Part shown: positions 1 through 6,592 of the stretch, one piece after another | How positions within the stretch are numbered: position 1 is the stretch's first letter | Layout: each line of letters opens with the position of its first letter | DNA from: Acidobacteriota bacterium | GTDB taxonomy: Bacteria; Acidobacteriota; Blastocatellia; Pyrinomonadales; Pyrinomonadaceae | Direction: 5' to 3' | NCBI GenBank assembly: GCA_005790265.1 | Contig: SXVE01000094.1 | Coordinates: 1-10,524, forward strand | DNA: 10,524 nucleotides | Position numbers and translations under genes: made by a program | Notes under the pieces: generated by a model | The model's input: the letters and a program-made list of their open reading frames with translations, nothing else | What the model was told of the DNA's origin: nothing | Database searches by the model: none

Positions 1-385
1 CGCCGTCCTGTAAAACAGCGACGCGAAATTTTTCGCCGTCGGACGTCATTTGGGCCACGTCCGATTTGATAATCGGAATTTGAACTTTAAGCAGAATATT
101 TGCCGGACGCTGAATGACGACTTCGCCGTCGGCAGTTTTATATTTTTCGGCAAGCCCGATTTCGGCGTAGGAATTGTCTTCAAATTTCAAATCCATTTTG
201 GCGCGCATCGAGTTGATTTGCGCCAAGCGATTCACTTCTTTTTCCAAATCAGCCTGACCGGCGTTTTCCGTTTTCAGCAGTTTTGCTCGTTCAACTTTGT
301 CGGTCAATTTGATGCAGCCGCTGATCAATAAAGCAAATAAAAGTATTATTAATAACCGCGACGCGTGTGTTTTGGTAAACATCAT
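1..385 (-). CDS. LolA-like outer-membrane lipoprotein-sorting-type lipoprotein (3' part outside window)
   Basis: An open frame of 128 codons runs from two adjacent ATGs (385 and 382) off the left edge, so the C-terminus is missing. The N-terminus has basic residues, a hydrophobic stretch (about residues 11-21) and a lipobox LISGC with the lipidated Cys at residue 24, so this should be a secreted lipoprotein. A short charged segment (about 25-55) follows. Next comes a region of beta-strand type, including QRPANILLKVQIPIIKSD and MTSDGEKF; that pattern resembles acidobacterial DUF4292/LolA-like lipoproteins, which adopt the LolA/LolB fold that binds lipids or lipoproteins. The family assignment is from memory and moderate. 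It lies beyond the terminator that follows coxD and has no obvious link to respiration, so it is probably its own transcription unit. No clear Shine-Dalgarno sequence precedes the start. Which of the two ATGs is used cannot be decided. Confidence 0.6.
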   Translation of the reverse strand, partial: MMFTKTHASRLLIILLFALLISGCIKLTDKVERAKLLKTENAGQADLEKEVNRLAQINSMRAKMDLKFEDNSYAEIGLAEKYKTADGEVVIQRPANILLKVQIPIIKSDVAQMTSDGEKFRVAVLQDG

Positions 386-520
386 TCGTGTCTGATGTCG
401 GAACGAAGCCGTCTGTTGTATTGTAAAAACTCTCACTGATATAACCTTTGATGATGCGAAATCGCTTTTCTTAAACCGAAAATATTAGCACGATTGACGG
501 CTAAACACTAACAAGCAAAG

Positions 521-564
521 ACGCGGAAACGAAAGACTTTTGCCTTTCATTTCCGCGTTTTTTT
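521..564 (-). terminator. Hairpin terminator after coxD, bidirectional in form
   Basis: Arms 521-535 and 544-558 are 15 nt each, separated by an 8-nt loop. In minus-strand RNA all 15 positions pair, with one G-U wobble; in plus-strand RNA the same position is a C-A mismatch, so the stem is better for minus-strand transcripts. A 7-T run (558-564) gives an ideal U-tract only for plus-strand transcripts. On the minus strand the stem is preceded by A residues and followed by an imperfect T-rich stretch (CTTTGCTTGTT). It begins about 20 nt past the coxD stop, as expected for the end of the respiratory operon. Confidence 0.75.
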
Positions 565-582
565 GTTTCTTTCGTTTCGATT

Positions 583-948
583 TTAGCCGTTGAAAACGCC
601 TTGCGAACGCGTCAGGTAATCCTGCATCGTGTAGGCGAACATAATCGCCAGCCAGAAAAATCCGGCAATCGCCGTCAGCCAAATCAATTTCGAGCTGTAT
701 TTGACGTGCATAAAATACAGCATCACGAACGTCATTTTGACAAAAGCGATGGTCAGCGCGACCAGCGTATTGGCGCCCGGAAAAATATGATCCAAATCAA
801 CAAAAGCAACAAGCACTGTTAAAATCGTGCCGACCATCAAGATCCCGAAAACCATCAAATAAAGCGGTATCGAAACAATGTGATGCGCGCCGCTGTGCTC
901 GTCGTGCGAATCGAGATTATTTTTGTGTTCATCGTGTGTGTGTGCCAT
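583..948 (-). CDS. coxD: Cytochrome c oxidase subunit IV (CoxD/CtaF-like)
   Basis: This 121-residue protein fits the small bacterial oxidase subunit IV family (COX4_pro): three transmembrane helices at roughly residues 26-49, 58-81 and 86-108, with the family-like stretch MLYFMHVKYSS between helices 2 and 3. The subunit has no catalytic metal and supports assembly or stability of the oxidase in the inner membrane. The N-terminus (MAHTHDEHKNNLDSHDEH) is strikingly His/Asp-rich. I chose the ATG at 948; a TTG at 966 would add six residues, but neither has a Shine-Dalgarno sequence, and ATG start plus the His-rich start parallel to CoxC favour 948. It is the last gene of the operon, 35 nt after coxC, and is followed by the hairpin terminator. 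Confidence 0.88.
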   Translation of the reverse strand: MAHTHDEHKNNLDSHDEHSGAHHIVSIPLYLMVFGILMVGTILTVLVAFVDLDHIFPGANTLVALTIAFVKMTFVMLYFMHVKYSSKLIWLTAIAGFFWLAIMFAYTMQDYLTRSQGVFNG

Positions 949-983
949 AAAATTATCAGTTGCCAATTTAATTTATTGGTTTG

Positions 984-1964
984 TTAATGTCCTCCGGCGC
1001 CGAAATGTCTGCCGAGCAAGTAAAGCAGCGGAAACAGGAAAATCCAGACGATGTCAACAAAGTGCCAGTATAAACCGGACATCTCGACCGGCGAAAAATA
1101 ATCAGCGGTAAACGCTCCGCTCCACGCTTTCCACAAAAGCCACGCCATTAAACCGAGACCGATGATCATGTGAAGCGCGTGCAAACCGGTCATCATAAAA
1201 TAGATGTAGTAAAAAATACGCACTTTATCACGGAATTTATTGGCGTCAATTTGACCGTTGGAAAAATACCCGACCTTCTCGGCGGTGGTCAGATAATCTT
1301 CTTTTTGCGCCAGTTCCGCTAAACTTGTGTCAGTCCAGAGAAAGTTGCCGTTCGGATTAACGTATTCGTCCTCGACGTGTCCGGCAGAGTTTGATGCGCT
1401 GCCGCTTGTGCCGCGCTGATTTTCTGCTGAACTCGGCGCATCAAGCGAACTTTTCTCCAGCGAATCCGGATCGCCCGGAACGTGACTGCCGCCCGCCGTA
1501 TTCGGTTCGGTGTGCAGAGCCGTTCTCAAGTTAAGACCGGTTACCGGCACGATTCCTTCGTGATATTTATCGGCGTATTCAATCGCTTTAACGCCGAGAA
1601 ACGTCGCGCCGAGAATCATCGTTAGAATGATGCAGACAACCTGCGCCATTCGCTTTCCGGTTTGCGCGTAATGAACTGCGAGCGCCATCGTCAAACTGCT
1701 GACGATCAGCACAACCGTGTTGCCGGCGCCCCAGTAAACATTCAAATGATTACTGCCGGCGGCGAAAGCCATCGGAAATTTCGACCTGAATACCAGATAA
1801 ACCGTAAACATTCCGCCGAAGAACATAATCTCCTGGACGAGGAACATCCACATTCCGATTGACGCGGATTCCTGCTGCTGTCCCATATCTTCAAATTGAT
1901 GTTGAAGACCGGGCGGATGATAATGGTCGTGTGTGTCGTGCGTGTCAATTGCGTGTGTCGCCAT
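984..1964 (-). CDS. coxC: Cytochrome c oxidase subunit III (caa3 type) with long periplasmic insert
   Basis: The 326-residue product is a COX3-family subunit of the five-helix bacterial type. Helices lie at about 36-60, 81-103, 107-130, 249-279 and 296-318. Typical family elements are KAIEY with Glu129 at the end of the third helix, FMMTGLHALHMIIG (His262), and LYWHFVDIVWIFLFPLLYL (His301). Subunit III stabilises the proton-pumping core and binds lipids; it carries no redox metal. Two oddities are present: a His-rich N-terminus (MATHAIDTHDTHDHYH), and a hydrophilic insert of about 110 residues (134-247), rich in Ser, Asn, Gly and Asp, where many homologues have a much shorter loop. I chose the ATG at 1964 over a TTG at 1988, because the upstream codons run into an intergenic repeat. 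It lies 88 nt downstream of coxA. Confidence 0.9.
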   Translation of the reverse strand: MATHAIDTHDTHDHYHPPGLQHQFEDMGQQQESASIGMWMFLVQEIMFFGGMFTVYLVFRSKFPMAFAAGSNHLNVYWGAGNTVVLIVSSLTMALAVHYAQTGKRMAQVVCIILTMILGATFLGVKAIEYADKYHEGIVPVTGLNLRTALHTEPNTAGGSHVPGDPDSLEKSSLDAPSSAENQRGTSGSASNSAGHVEDEYVNPNGNFLWTDTSLAELAQKEDYLTTAEKVGYFSNGQIDANKFRDKVRIFYYIYFMMTGLHALHMIIGLGLMAWLLWKAWSGAFTADYFSPVEMSGLYWHFVDIVWIFLFPLLYLLGRHFGAGGH

Positions 1965-1971
1965 AATTTTT

Positions 1972-2051
1972 CGATTACGAATTATCAATTACAAATTACG
2001 ATTCAGCCGAAGTTTTCCCGTTCGTAATTCGTCATTTGAAATTCGTAATTG
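1972..2051. repeat. AATTACG-type inverted repeats in the coxA-coxC gap
   Basis: The 88-nt gap between coxA and coxC consists largely of repeated ATTACGAATT/AATTCGTAAT units. The 10-mer at 1974-1983 is the exact reverse complement of 2040-2049, and further related units lie at 1986-2001 and 2019-2031, so several alternative stem-loops are possible. The same short words recur in the gap upstream of the small membrane protein (6502-6592). This looks like a dispersed intergenic repeat rather than a promoter; no -35/-10 pair is convincing. A role in transcript processing or stability is possible but only inferred. Confidence 0.6.
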
Positions 2052-2052
2052 C

Positions 2053-3723
2053 TTAAACCGTTACAATATTTTTTCTGCGTGCTTCTTCCATGTCCAAACC
2101 GTTTTCATCGCTGAAATCGTAAGCTTCCCAAGTGACAATCGGTGTCGTTTCAAAGTTTTCCGTCGGCGGCGGCGAAGCGATTCGCCATTCGAGTCCGGGC
2201 AGCATCCACGGATTCGCCGGAGCGTCTTTGCCCCAAATCAGCGAATGCGTCAGGTAAATTACCGGCATGACCAATCCAACTCCGAGCACGGAAGCACCAG
2301 CGGTTGAAAAGATATTCAGCACCTGTAGTTCTTCCGGATACGAAGCGTAGCGACGCGGCATTCCCTGATAACCGAGAATAAACTGCGGGAAAAACGTCAA
2401 ATTAAATCCGACGAATACGAGCATCGCCGAAAGCTTGCCCCAGAATTCTGAATACATTTTGCCGGTCATTTTCGACCACCAGTAGTGAATTCCGCCCAAA
2501 TATGCGATGACCTGTCCGCCAACCATTACGTAGTGAAAGTGCGCGACGACGAAATAAGTATCGGTCAAGTGAACATCCAAGCCCATCGAACCTAAAAACA
2601 ATCCGGTTAATCCGCCGATCAAAAACAGACCGAGAAATCCGAGCGCGTAGAGCATCGGCGTATCGAAAAGAATCGAGCCTTTATAAAGCGTTGCCGTCCA
2701 GTTAAACATTTTGATCGCCGAAGGAACGGCAACCACCATCGTCAGAAATGAGAAAACGAGTCCGGCGTAAATTGATTGTCCGCTGACGAACATATGATGT
2801 CCCCAGACGAGAAAACCAAAAACCGCAATCGCAATCGAACTGAACGCGATGAATTCGTAACCGAAAATCTTTTTGCGCGAAAAGTTTGAAATCAGCTCGG
2901 AAATCACTCCCATTCCCGGCAAAATCATAATGTAAACCGCCGGATGCGAATAAAACCAGAATAAATGCTGAAATAAAATCGGATCGCCGCCAATTGCCGG
3001 ATCGAAAATTCCGATGCGGGCGAGTCGTTCCGCCGCCAGCAGCAAAATCGTGATCGCGATCACCGGTGTACCGAGAATCATTACCAAACTCGTTGCGTAA
3101 TGCGCCCAAACGAACAGCGGCATTCTAAACCAGGTCATTCCCGGCGCGCGCATCGTGTGGCAGGTAACGATAAAATTCAATCCGGTTAAGATTGACGAAA
3201 AACCGTTGATGAAAATTCCGAGACCGACCGCCATCACATAACTGTTGGAAAACTGCGTCGAATAAGGAGCGTAAAACGTCCAGCCCGTATCAACGCCGCC
3301 CTGCATCAAAGCCCAGAGCGTCAGCATTCCGCCGATCATATAAAGATACCAGCTCAACAGATTGATGCGCGGAAACGCCAAATCCTTTGCGCCGATCATA
3401 ATCGGAATCAAAAAGTTTCCGAGAATCGCCGGAATTGACGGAATCAGGAAGAAGAAAATCATCAAAATTCCGTGCTGCGTGAAAACCTTGTTGTAAGTTT
3501 GAGTTTGCAGCAGATCGCTTTGCGGCGTGAGCAGTTCTAACCGAATCGTCGCCGCATACAAACCGCCCATCATAAAAAAGATTGAGACGACAATCAGATA
3601 CATAATCGCAATGCGTTTATGATCTTTCGTCAAAAGCCACGATTTAATCGTATACCCGTTATTCAAATAATTTGTCGGCTTTTCGATATATTCCGCAGAA
3701 TTAATTGCACTTGCGTTTTGCAT
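2053..3723 (-). CDS. coxA: Cytochrome c oxidase subunit I, A2-type heme-copper oxidase
   Basis: This 556-residue catalytic subunit reduces O2 to water and pumps protons across the inner membrane. The expected ligands are all visible: heme a at His84 (FTQHGILM) and His397, heme a3 at His395 (VVAHFHYVM), and CuB at His260, His309 and His310 (WGHHMF). Tyr264 is in place for the His-Tyr cross-link. The K-channel Lys is Lys338 (SAIKMFNW), the D-channel entry acid is Asp114 (AKDLAFPR), and the Mg-site region is VHLTD (385-388). At the end of the D channel the sequence is YSHPAVY (258-264) rather than HPEVY, which marks the A2 subfamily; there Tyr and Ser replace the glutamate. Length is normal. It starts at an ATG 17 nt after coxB and is preceded by AAGAAGATT. 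A soluble C-terminal tail of about 50 residues follows the last helix. Confidence 0.97.
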   Translation of the reverse strand: MQNASAINSAEYIEKPTNYLNNGYTIKSWLLTKDHKRIAIMYLIVVSIFFMMGGLYAATIRLELLTPQSDLLQTQTYNKVFTQHGILMIFFFLIPSIPAILGNFLIPIMIGAKDLAFPRINLLSWYLYMIGGMLTLWALMQGGVDTGWTFYAPYSTQFSNSYVMAVGLGIFINGFSSILTGLNFIVTCHTMRAPGMTWFRMPLFVWAHYATSLVMILGTPVIAITILLLAAERLARIGIFDPAIGGDPILFQHLFWFYSHPAVYIMILPGMGVISELISNFSRKKIFGYEFIAFSSIAIAVFGFLVWGHHMFVSGQSIYAGLVFSFLTMVVAVPSAIKMFNWTATLYKGSILFDTPMLYALGFLGLFLIGGLTGLFLGSMGLDVHLTDTYFVVAHFHYVMVGGQVIAYLGGIHYWWSKMTGKMYSEFWGKLSAMLVFVGFNLTFFPQFILGYQGMPRRYASYPEELQVLNIFSTAGASVLGVGLVMPVIYLTHSLIWGKDAPANPWMLPGLEWRIASPPPTENFETTPIVTWEAYDFSDENGLDMEEARRKNIVTV

Positions 3724-3740
3724 AATCTTCTTTTACCACC

Positions 3741-4874
3741 TTATCTGTTCGTGTTCGTCGGCTCCGATCTCGTTTCCGGCGCGTTCGGGTTGCTTCCCTG
3801 ATTGTTGACTGCTGAACCGCGGTCGGCTTTCGGCGGCGTCATCGAATCCGCCGCGCCGCCGTTGACTGGTGCGCTTCCGGTTGTCATTGTTGAAGAATTG
3901 GTCGCCGCCGTTCTCGTTGTTGCTCCGGTCGTCGTGTTTCCGCCGAGAGATTTGATGTAAGCGATCAATTGAACAAGCTGTTCTTCAGTTACCTGTCCCT
4001 TAAACGTCGGCATAATCGGCTGGTAGCCTTCGACGATTTGCCCGGTCGGGTTCAAAATTGAATTTCTCAAATATTCATCGTCGGCGACAACCGTTTGTCC
4101 GCTTGCCAGCCGAACTTCTTTTCCGGCAACGCCCGCCAGATTCGGTCCGCGTCCCTGATCGTTTCCTTGGTGACACGATGCGCAGCCGAGTTTGTTTTCA
4201 AACAAATCTCGACCGGCTTCGACCGGCGTTTGACCGGAAACGTTGCCGCTCAACCAGTTATCAAAATCGCGCTGCTCCATCACGTAAACCCAGCCGCCCA
4301 TTCCCGAATGGTTTAAGCCGCAGTATTCGGCGCAGTAGAGACGATATTTTCCCGGTTTCGTCGGTTCAAACCAGATTGTCGTATAGCGACCGGGAACCAC
4401 GTCGGTTTTCGTGCGGAAAGCCGGAATGAAAAAGTCGTGCAAAACGTCTTCGGTCGTCATCGTCAGTTTGATCTGGCGTCCGACGGGAATATGAAGCTCG
4501 TTGATTTCTCTTTGTCCCGAACCGTGCTGCGCTTTCCACATCCATTGTTTGCCGACGACGTAAATTTCCATCGCATCTGCCGGCGGACGATATTGATTGT
4601 AGTAAACAATGGCGCCGCCGAGAAAAATCGTCATCGAAATGATAAATGGAATGATTGACCAGAAAGTTTCCAGCGCAATCGAGCCGTGAATTTCCGCGCC
4701 GTTCGTGTATCTTTCGCGCTCGCGATAGCGAACGCCGAAATAAAATATGGCGGCGACGATAACGACGATAAAAAACGCGCTGATCGCCAGCAAATAAAAA
4801 TACAGCGCATCAATCTGCCACGCAAAACTGGAAGCCTGTTCGGGAAAAAATGGAACCCACGAAGTATTTTGCAT
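3741..4874 (-). CDS. coxB: Cytochrome c oxidase subunit II with fused cytochrome c (caa3 type)
   Basis: The 377-residue product receives electrons and passes them to CoxA. Two helices (about 23-48 and 68-92) anchor it. A periplasmic cupredoxin domain carries the CuA ligands His146, Cys181, Glu183, Cys185, His189 and Met192 in the pattern CAEYCGLNHSGM, and Trp111/Trp113 form the aromatic entry region. A class I cytochrome c domain follows (about 218-311), with heme site CASCH (231-235) and likely axial Met288 in IMPTFKG; this fusion defines a caa3 oxidase. The last 65 residues (313-377) are low-complexity Thr/Asn/Ser/Ala/Pro. No cleavable signal peptide or lipobox is evident at the N-terminus. 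The ATG at 4874 is preceded by AAAAAGATT, the same context as coxA and actD. It lies 69 nt downstream of sco across a stem-loop. Confidence 0.96.
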   Translation of the reverse strand: MQNTSWVPFFPEQASSFAWQIDALYFYLLAISAFFIVVIVAAIFYFGVRYRERERYTNGAEIHGSIALETFWSIIPFIISMTIFLGGAIVYYNQYRPPADAMEIYVVGKQWMWKAQHGSGQREINELHIPVGRQIKLTMTTEDVLHDFFIPAFRTKTDVVPGRYTTIWFEPTKPGKYRLYCAEYCGLNHSGMGGWVYVMEQRDFDNWLSGNVSGQTPVEAGRDLFENKLGCASCHQGNDQGRGPNLAGVAGKEVRLASGQTVVADDEYLRNSILNPTGQIVEGYQPIMPTFKGQVTEEQLVQLIAYIKSLGGNTTTGATTRTAATNSSTMTTGSAPVNGGAADSMTPPKADRGSAVNNQGSNPNAPETRSEPTNTNR

Positions 4875-4884
4875 AATCTTTTTG

Positions 4885-4929
4885 AAATTTCAGACGAAAA
4901 GCGCTTTCTCTTTTTGTTTTCTGAAATTT
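4885..4929 (-). repeat. Stem-loop in the sco-coxB gap
   Basis: Arms 4885-4894 and 4920-4929 are perfect 10-bp inverted repeats (AAATTTCAGA/TCTGAAATTT) around a 25-nt loop that itself contains the palindrome AAAGCGCTTT (4898-4907). In the transcript the 3' arm ends 10 nt before the coxB ATG. No T-run follows, so it is not an intrinsic terminator. It may affect mRNA stability or coxB translation; that function is inferred. Confidence 0.55.
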
Positions 4930-4943
4930 AAACTCTCACCAAA

Positions 4944-5852
4944 CTAACTCAAATCCTGTTTTTTGGTTTTGCTTCTCCGCCAGAAAACCAAAATCATTCC
5001 GCCGATGCCTAAAATCGTGACGACGGCGAAAAGCCGCAAAACTCTTAATATCGCCAATCCGTATTTGCCGGTCGAAGGATCGTAGTGAAAACAATATAAA
5101 TAAAGCTGCTCGACCGGATTTCCGATATTATTTTTCGCCGAATCCATCAAACTGAATTTCAAATCTTTCGGCGCATAATCAATTCCGTAATGGTAACGGG
5201 AAATTTTGCCTTCCGGCGTAATAATCATAATCGCGCTGCCGTGCGCAAACTGTTCCGACTTTTCATCCCACTGATATTTGAATCCGACGACGCCGGTGAT
5301 TTTGTCAATCGCCGCTTGATCGCCCGTCAAAAAATGGAAACCGCTGTCCGCTCCGGCGCGCTGATAACGTTCTAAGTAACTGGCTTTTTTGTTTTTCGCC
5401 AATCCTTCTTTTTCGTTTTCCCTGGCGTCGAAACTGATTGCGACGACATCGAAATCTTTTCCGGCGTCAAACGAAATTCCTTTTAGCGAGCCGGTCAGTC
5501 CGTTTAAAACCTGATTGCACAGCATCGGGCATTCATAATAGACAAGCGCCAGAATCACCGGCTTTTCCTTATTAAAATAATTGCCGAGCTTGACCGCGTT
5601 TCCGTTTTCATCGCGAAATTCCGTATCGAGCGGAAGCTGTTCGCCGAGTTTCTGATCAATTCCGACATCGCTCAAAGCGGTCGGCAAACCGTTGCTCGAC
5701 GTTTGATTCGGATCATAAACTTTCGGAGAATACAGCGGCGAATTATAATGCTCGCTTTTCTGCGCCGAAACATTGACAAAGATCAATAAAATTATTGCCA
5801 GAGCGAAAAGTTTCAGCTTTAAAACTTCTAAATTTGCCGAACTCTTTTTCAT
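4944..5852 (-). CDS. SCO1/SenC/PrrC-family copper chaperone with C-terminal membrane anchor
   Basis: The 302-residue protein has a thioredoxin-like SCO fold with the copper-binding motif CPMLC (Cys108, Cys112) and the distant His204 (FAHGSAI), the three ligands used by Sco proteins to bind copper and/or reduce the CuA cysteines of subunit II. An N-terminal hydrophobic segment (about 13-30, ending VSAQ) looks like a signal peptide or anchor. A second hydrophobic helix lies near the C-terminus (about 268-291) and is followed by basic residues, giving a membrane-tethered form longer than classical Sco1. The segment YLYCFHYDP (251-259), just before that helix, carries an additional Cys/His pair. 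Its position immediately upstream of coxB fits CuA assembly for this oxidase. The start ATG at 5852 has only a weak purine-rich leader. Confidence 0.92.
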   Translation of the reverse strand: MKKSSANLEVLKLKLFALAIILLIFVNVSAQKSEHYNSPLYSPKVYDPNQTSSNGLPTALSDVGIDQKLGEQLPLDTEFRDENGNAVKLGNYFNKEKPVILALVYYECPMLCNQVLNGLTGSLKGISFDAGKDFDVVAISFDARENEKEGLAKNKKASYLERYQRAGADSGFHFLTGDQAAIDKITGVVGFKYQWDEKSEQFAHGSAIMIITPEGKISRYHYGIDYAPKDLKFSLMDSAKNNIGNPVEQLYLYCFHYDPSTGKYGLAILRVLRLFAVVTILGIGGMILVFWRRSKTKKQDLS

Positions 5853-5883
5853 TTTTTTACTTCTTTAATTTTACTAAATCCAG

Positions 5884-5920
5884 CGATTGAAACCGGGAGT
5901 TATTTTCCTTTTTTCAATCG
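5884..5920 (-). repeat. Stem-loop upstream of sco
   Basis: Perfect 9-bp inverted repeat, 5884-5892 with 5912-5920 (CGATTGAAA/TTTCAATCG), around a 19-nt loop, in the 88-nt gap before sco. No T-run follows on the minus strand, so termination is unlikely. It could be a processing or stability element. Confidence 0.4.
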
Positions 5921-5940
5921 AATTCCAAAAAAACTTTTGT

Positions 5941-6492
5941 CTAGCGACGTTTCTCGTTCGCCATTCGACCTGAACTCGAATCGGAAACGATTTCGCGTGA
6001 TTTGTTCAGTAAATCAGCATTGATTGCCGGAGCTGCCGCGCCGTTCGCAGTTTTTCCGATTTGCTCTAAATAAGCGGTTTTTGCCTGCGTAATCGGCATC
6101 GTGATCACTGTTCCGGTTTTGGCATCTTTTTGACCGTTCTGCCACAAAGTTTCCCACTGCGAACGCAATTCCCAGTATTCCGACTGCGGCGCTTTTAATT
6201 CGAGATTGATTGGACCGTTTGCCGATTCGACTCTGAAACCGGGAGCCGCCTGCAAACGCGGTTCGGGCGGAAGACGCTCGTTGTCGCTAAACGCCAAAGG
6301 ATTTTTTGAAGCCTTTGACTCCGCCGCCTGCTGTTCCATTACGTTTTGCAGCGCGAACATTAAACCGAAAGTGATAACGATCAACGCGACCAATCCGACG
6401 GCGAAATAGATAATTCCTTTTAAGCCGATGAGATTTTGCTCATAGCCTTTGTCGTAATCTGTAAATGATTTTTCGTGTTTCGTCTGTCCCAT
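5941..6492 (-). CDS. Small single-helix membrane protein found with ACIII/caa3 genes, function unknown
   Basis: The 183-residue product has an N-terminal cytoplasmic stretch, one strong transmembrane helix (about 24-48, GIIYFAVGLVALIVITFGLMF) and a hydrophilic, presumably periplasmic domain. That domain contains LPPEPRLQAAPG (about 74-85), then a Tyr/Trp-rich stretch (YWELRSQWETLW) and GTVITMPITQAKTAYL. The order 'PPEPRLQ - helical segment - GxVxxPIxxAM-like' recalls small hypothetical proteins that I know from acidobacterial respiratory clusters, in which the last part usually reads like a YGWVD...RIPI..AM signature; here that part is divergent. The location between actF and sco suggests an accessory or assembly subunit of ACIII or the oxidase, but no catalytic motif is seen. 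I chose the ATG at 6492; a TTG at 6504 would add four residues lying in the repeat-rich gap. Confidence 0.75.
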   Translation of the reverse strand: MGQTKHEKSFTDYDKGYEQNLIGLKGIIYFAVGLVALIVITFGLMFALQNVMEQQAAESKASKNPLAFSDNERLPPEPRLQAAPGFRVESANGPINLELKAPQSEYWELRSQWETLWQNGQKDAKTGTVITMPITQAKTAYLEQIGKTANGAAAPAINADLLNKSREIVSDSSSGRMANEKRR

Positions 6493-6501
6493 ATTCTTTT
6501 T

Positions 6502-6592
6502 CAATTACGAATTACGAATTTTCAAAGACGAATTGCGAAATTTTGAAAGCCTGTTTTTCAGTTCGCAATTCGTAATTGTTAATTCGTCTTTA
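6502..6592. repeat. AATTACG-type repeats with perfect 12-bp inverted repeats before the small membrane protein gene
   Basis: The gap between actF and the small membrane protein is built of AATTACGAATT and related words. Two different 12-bp perfect pairings exist: 6528-6539 with 6562-6573 (ACGAATTGCGAA/TTCGCAATTCGT, 22-nt loop), and 6502-6513 with 6567-6578 (CAATTACGAATT/AATTCGTAATTG). These overlap and are mutually exclusive. An extra GACGAATT/AATTCGTC pair lies at 6527-6534 and 6581-6588. Related words occur in the coxA-coxC gap (1972-2051). Confidence 0.65.

Noticed and set aside
50..331. Plus-strand open frame near the left edge
   Set aside because: Opposite the lipoprotein frame, which has a good lipobox and LolA-like features. 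The plus-strand product is Phe-rich shadow sequence.
420..425. TACAAT as a possible -10 box for the lipoprotein gene
   Set aside because: No acceptable -35 at the right spacing (AAGGTT is found there); too weak to annotate.
1972..2051. CRISPR-like array
   Set aside because: Repeat units are short, irregular and inverted, without uniform repeats and spacers and without cas genes nearby.
2702..3109. Minus-strand open frame of 135 codons in another frame inside coxA
   Set aside because: Covers the CuB region of CoxA, which is fully conserved in the main frame; product has no sensible composition.
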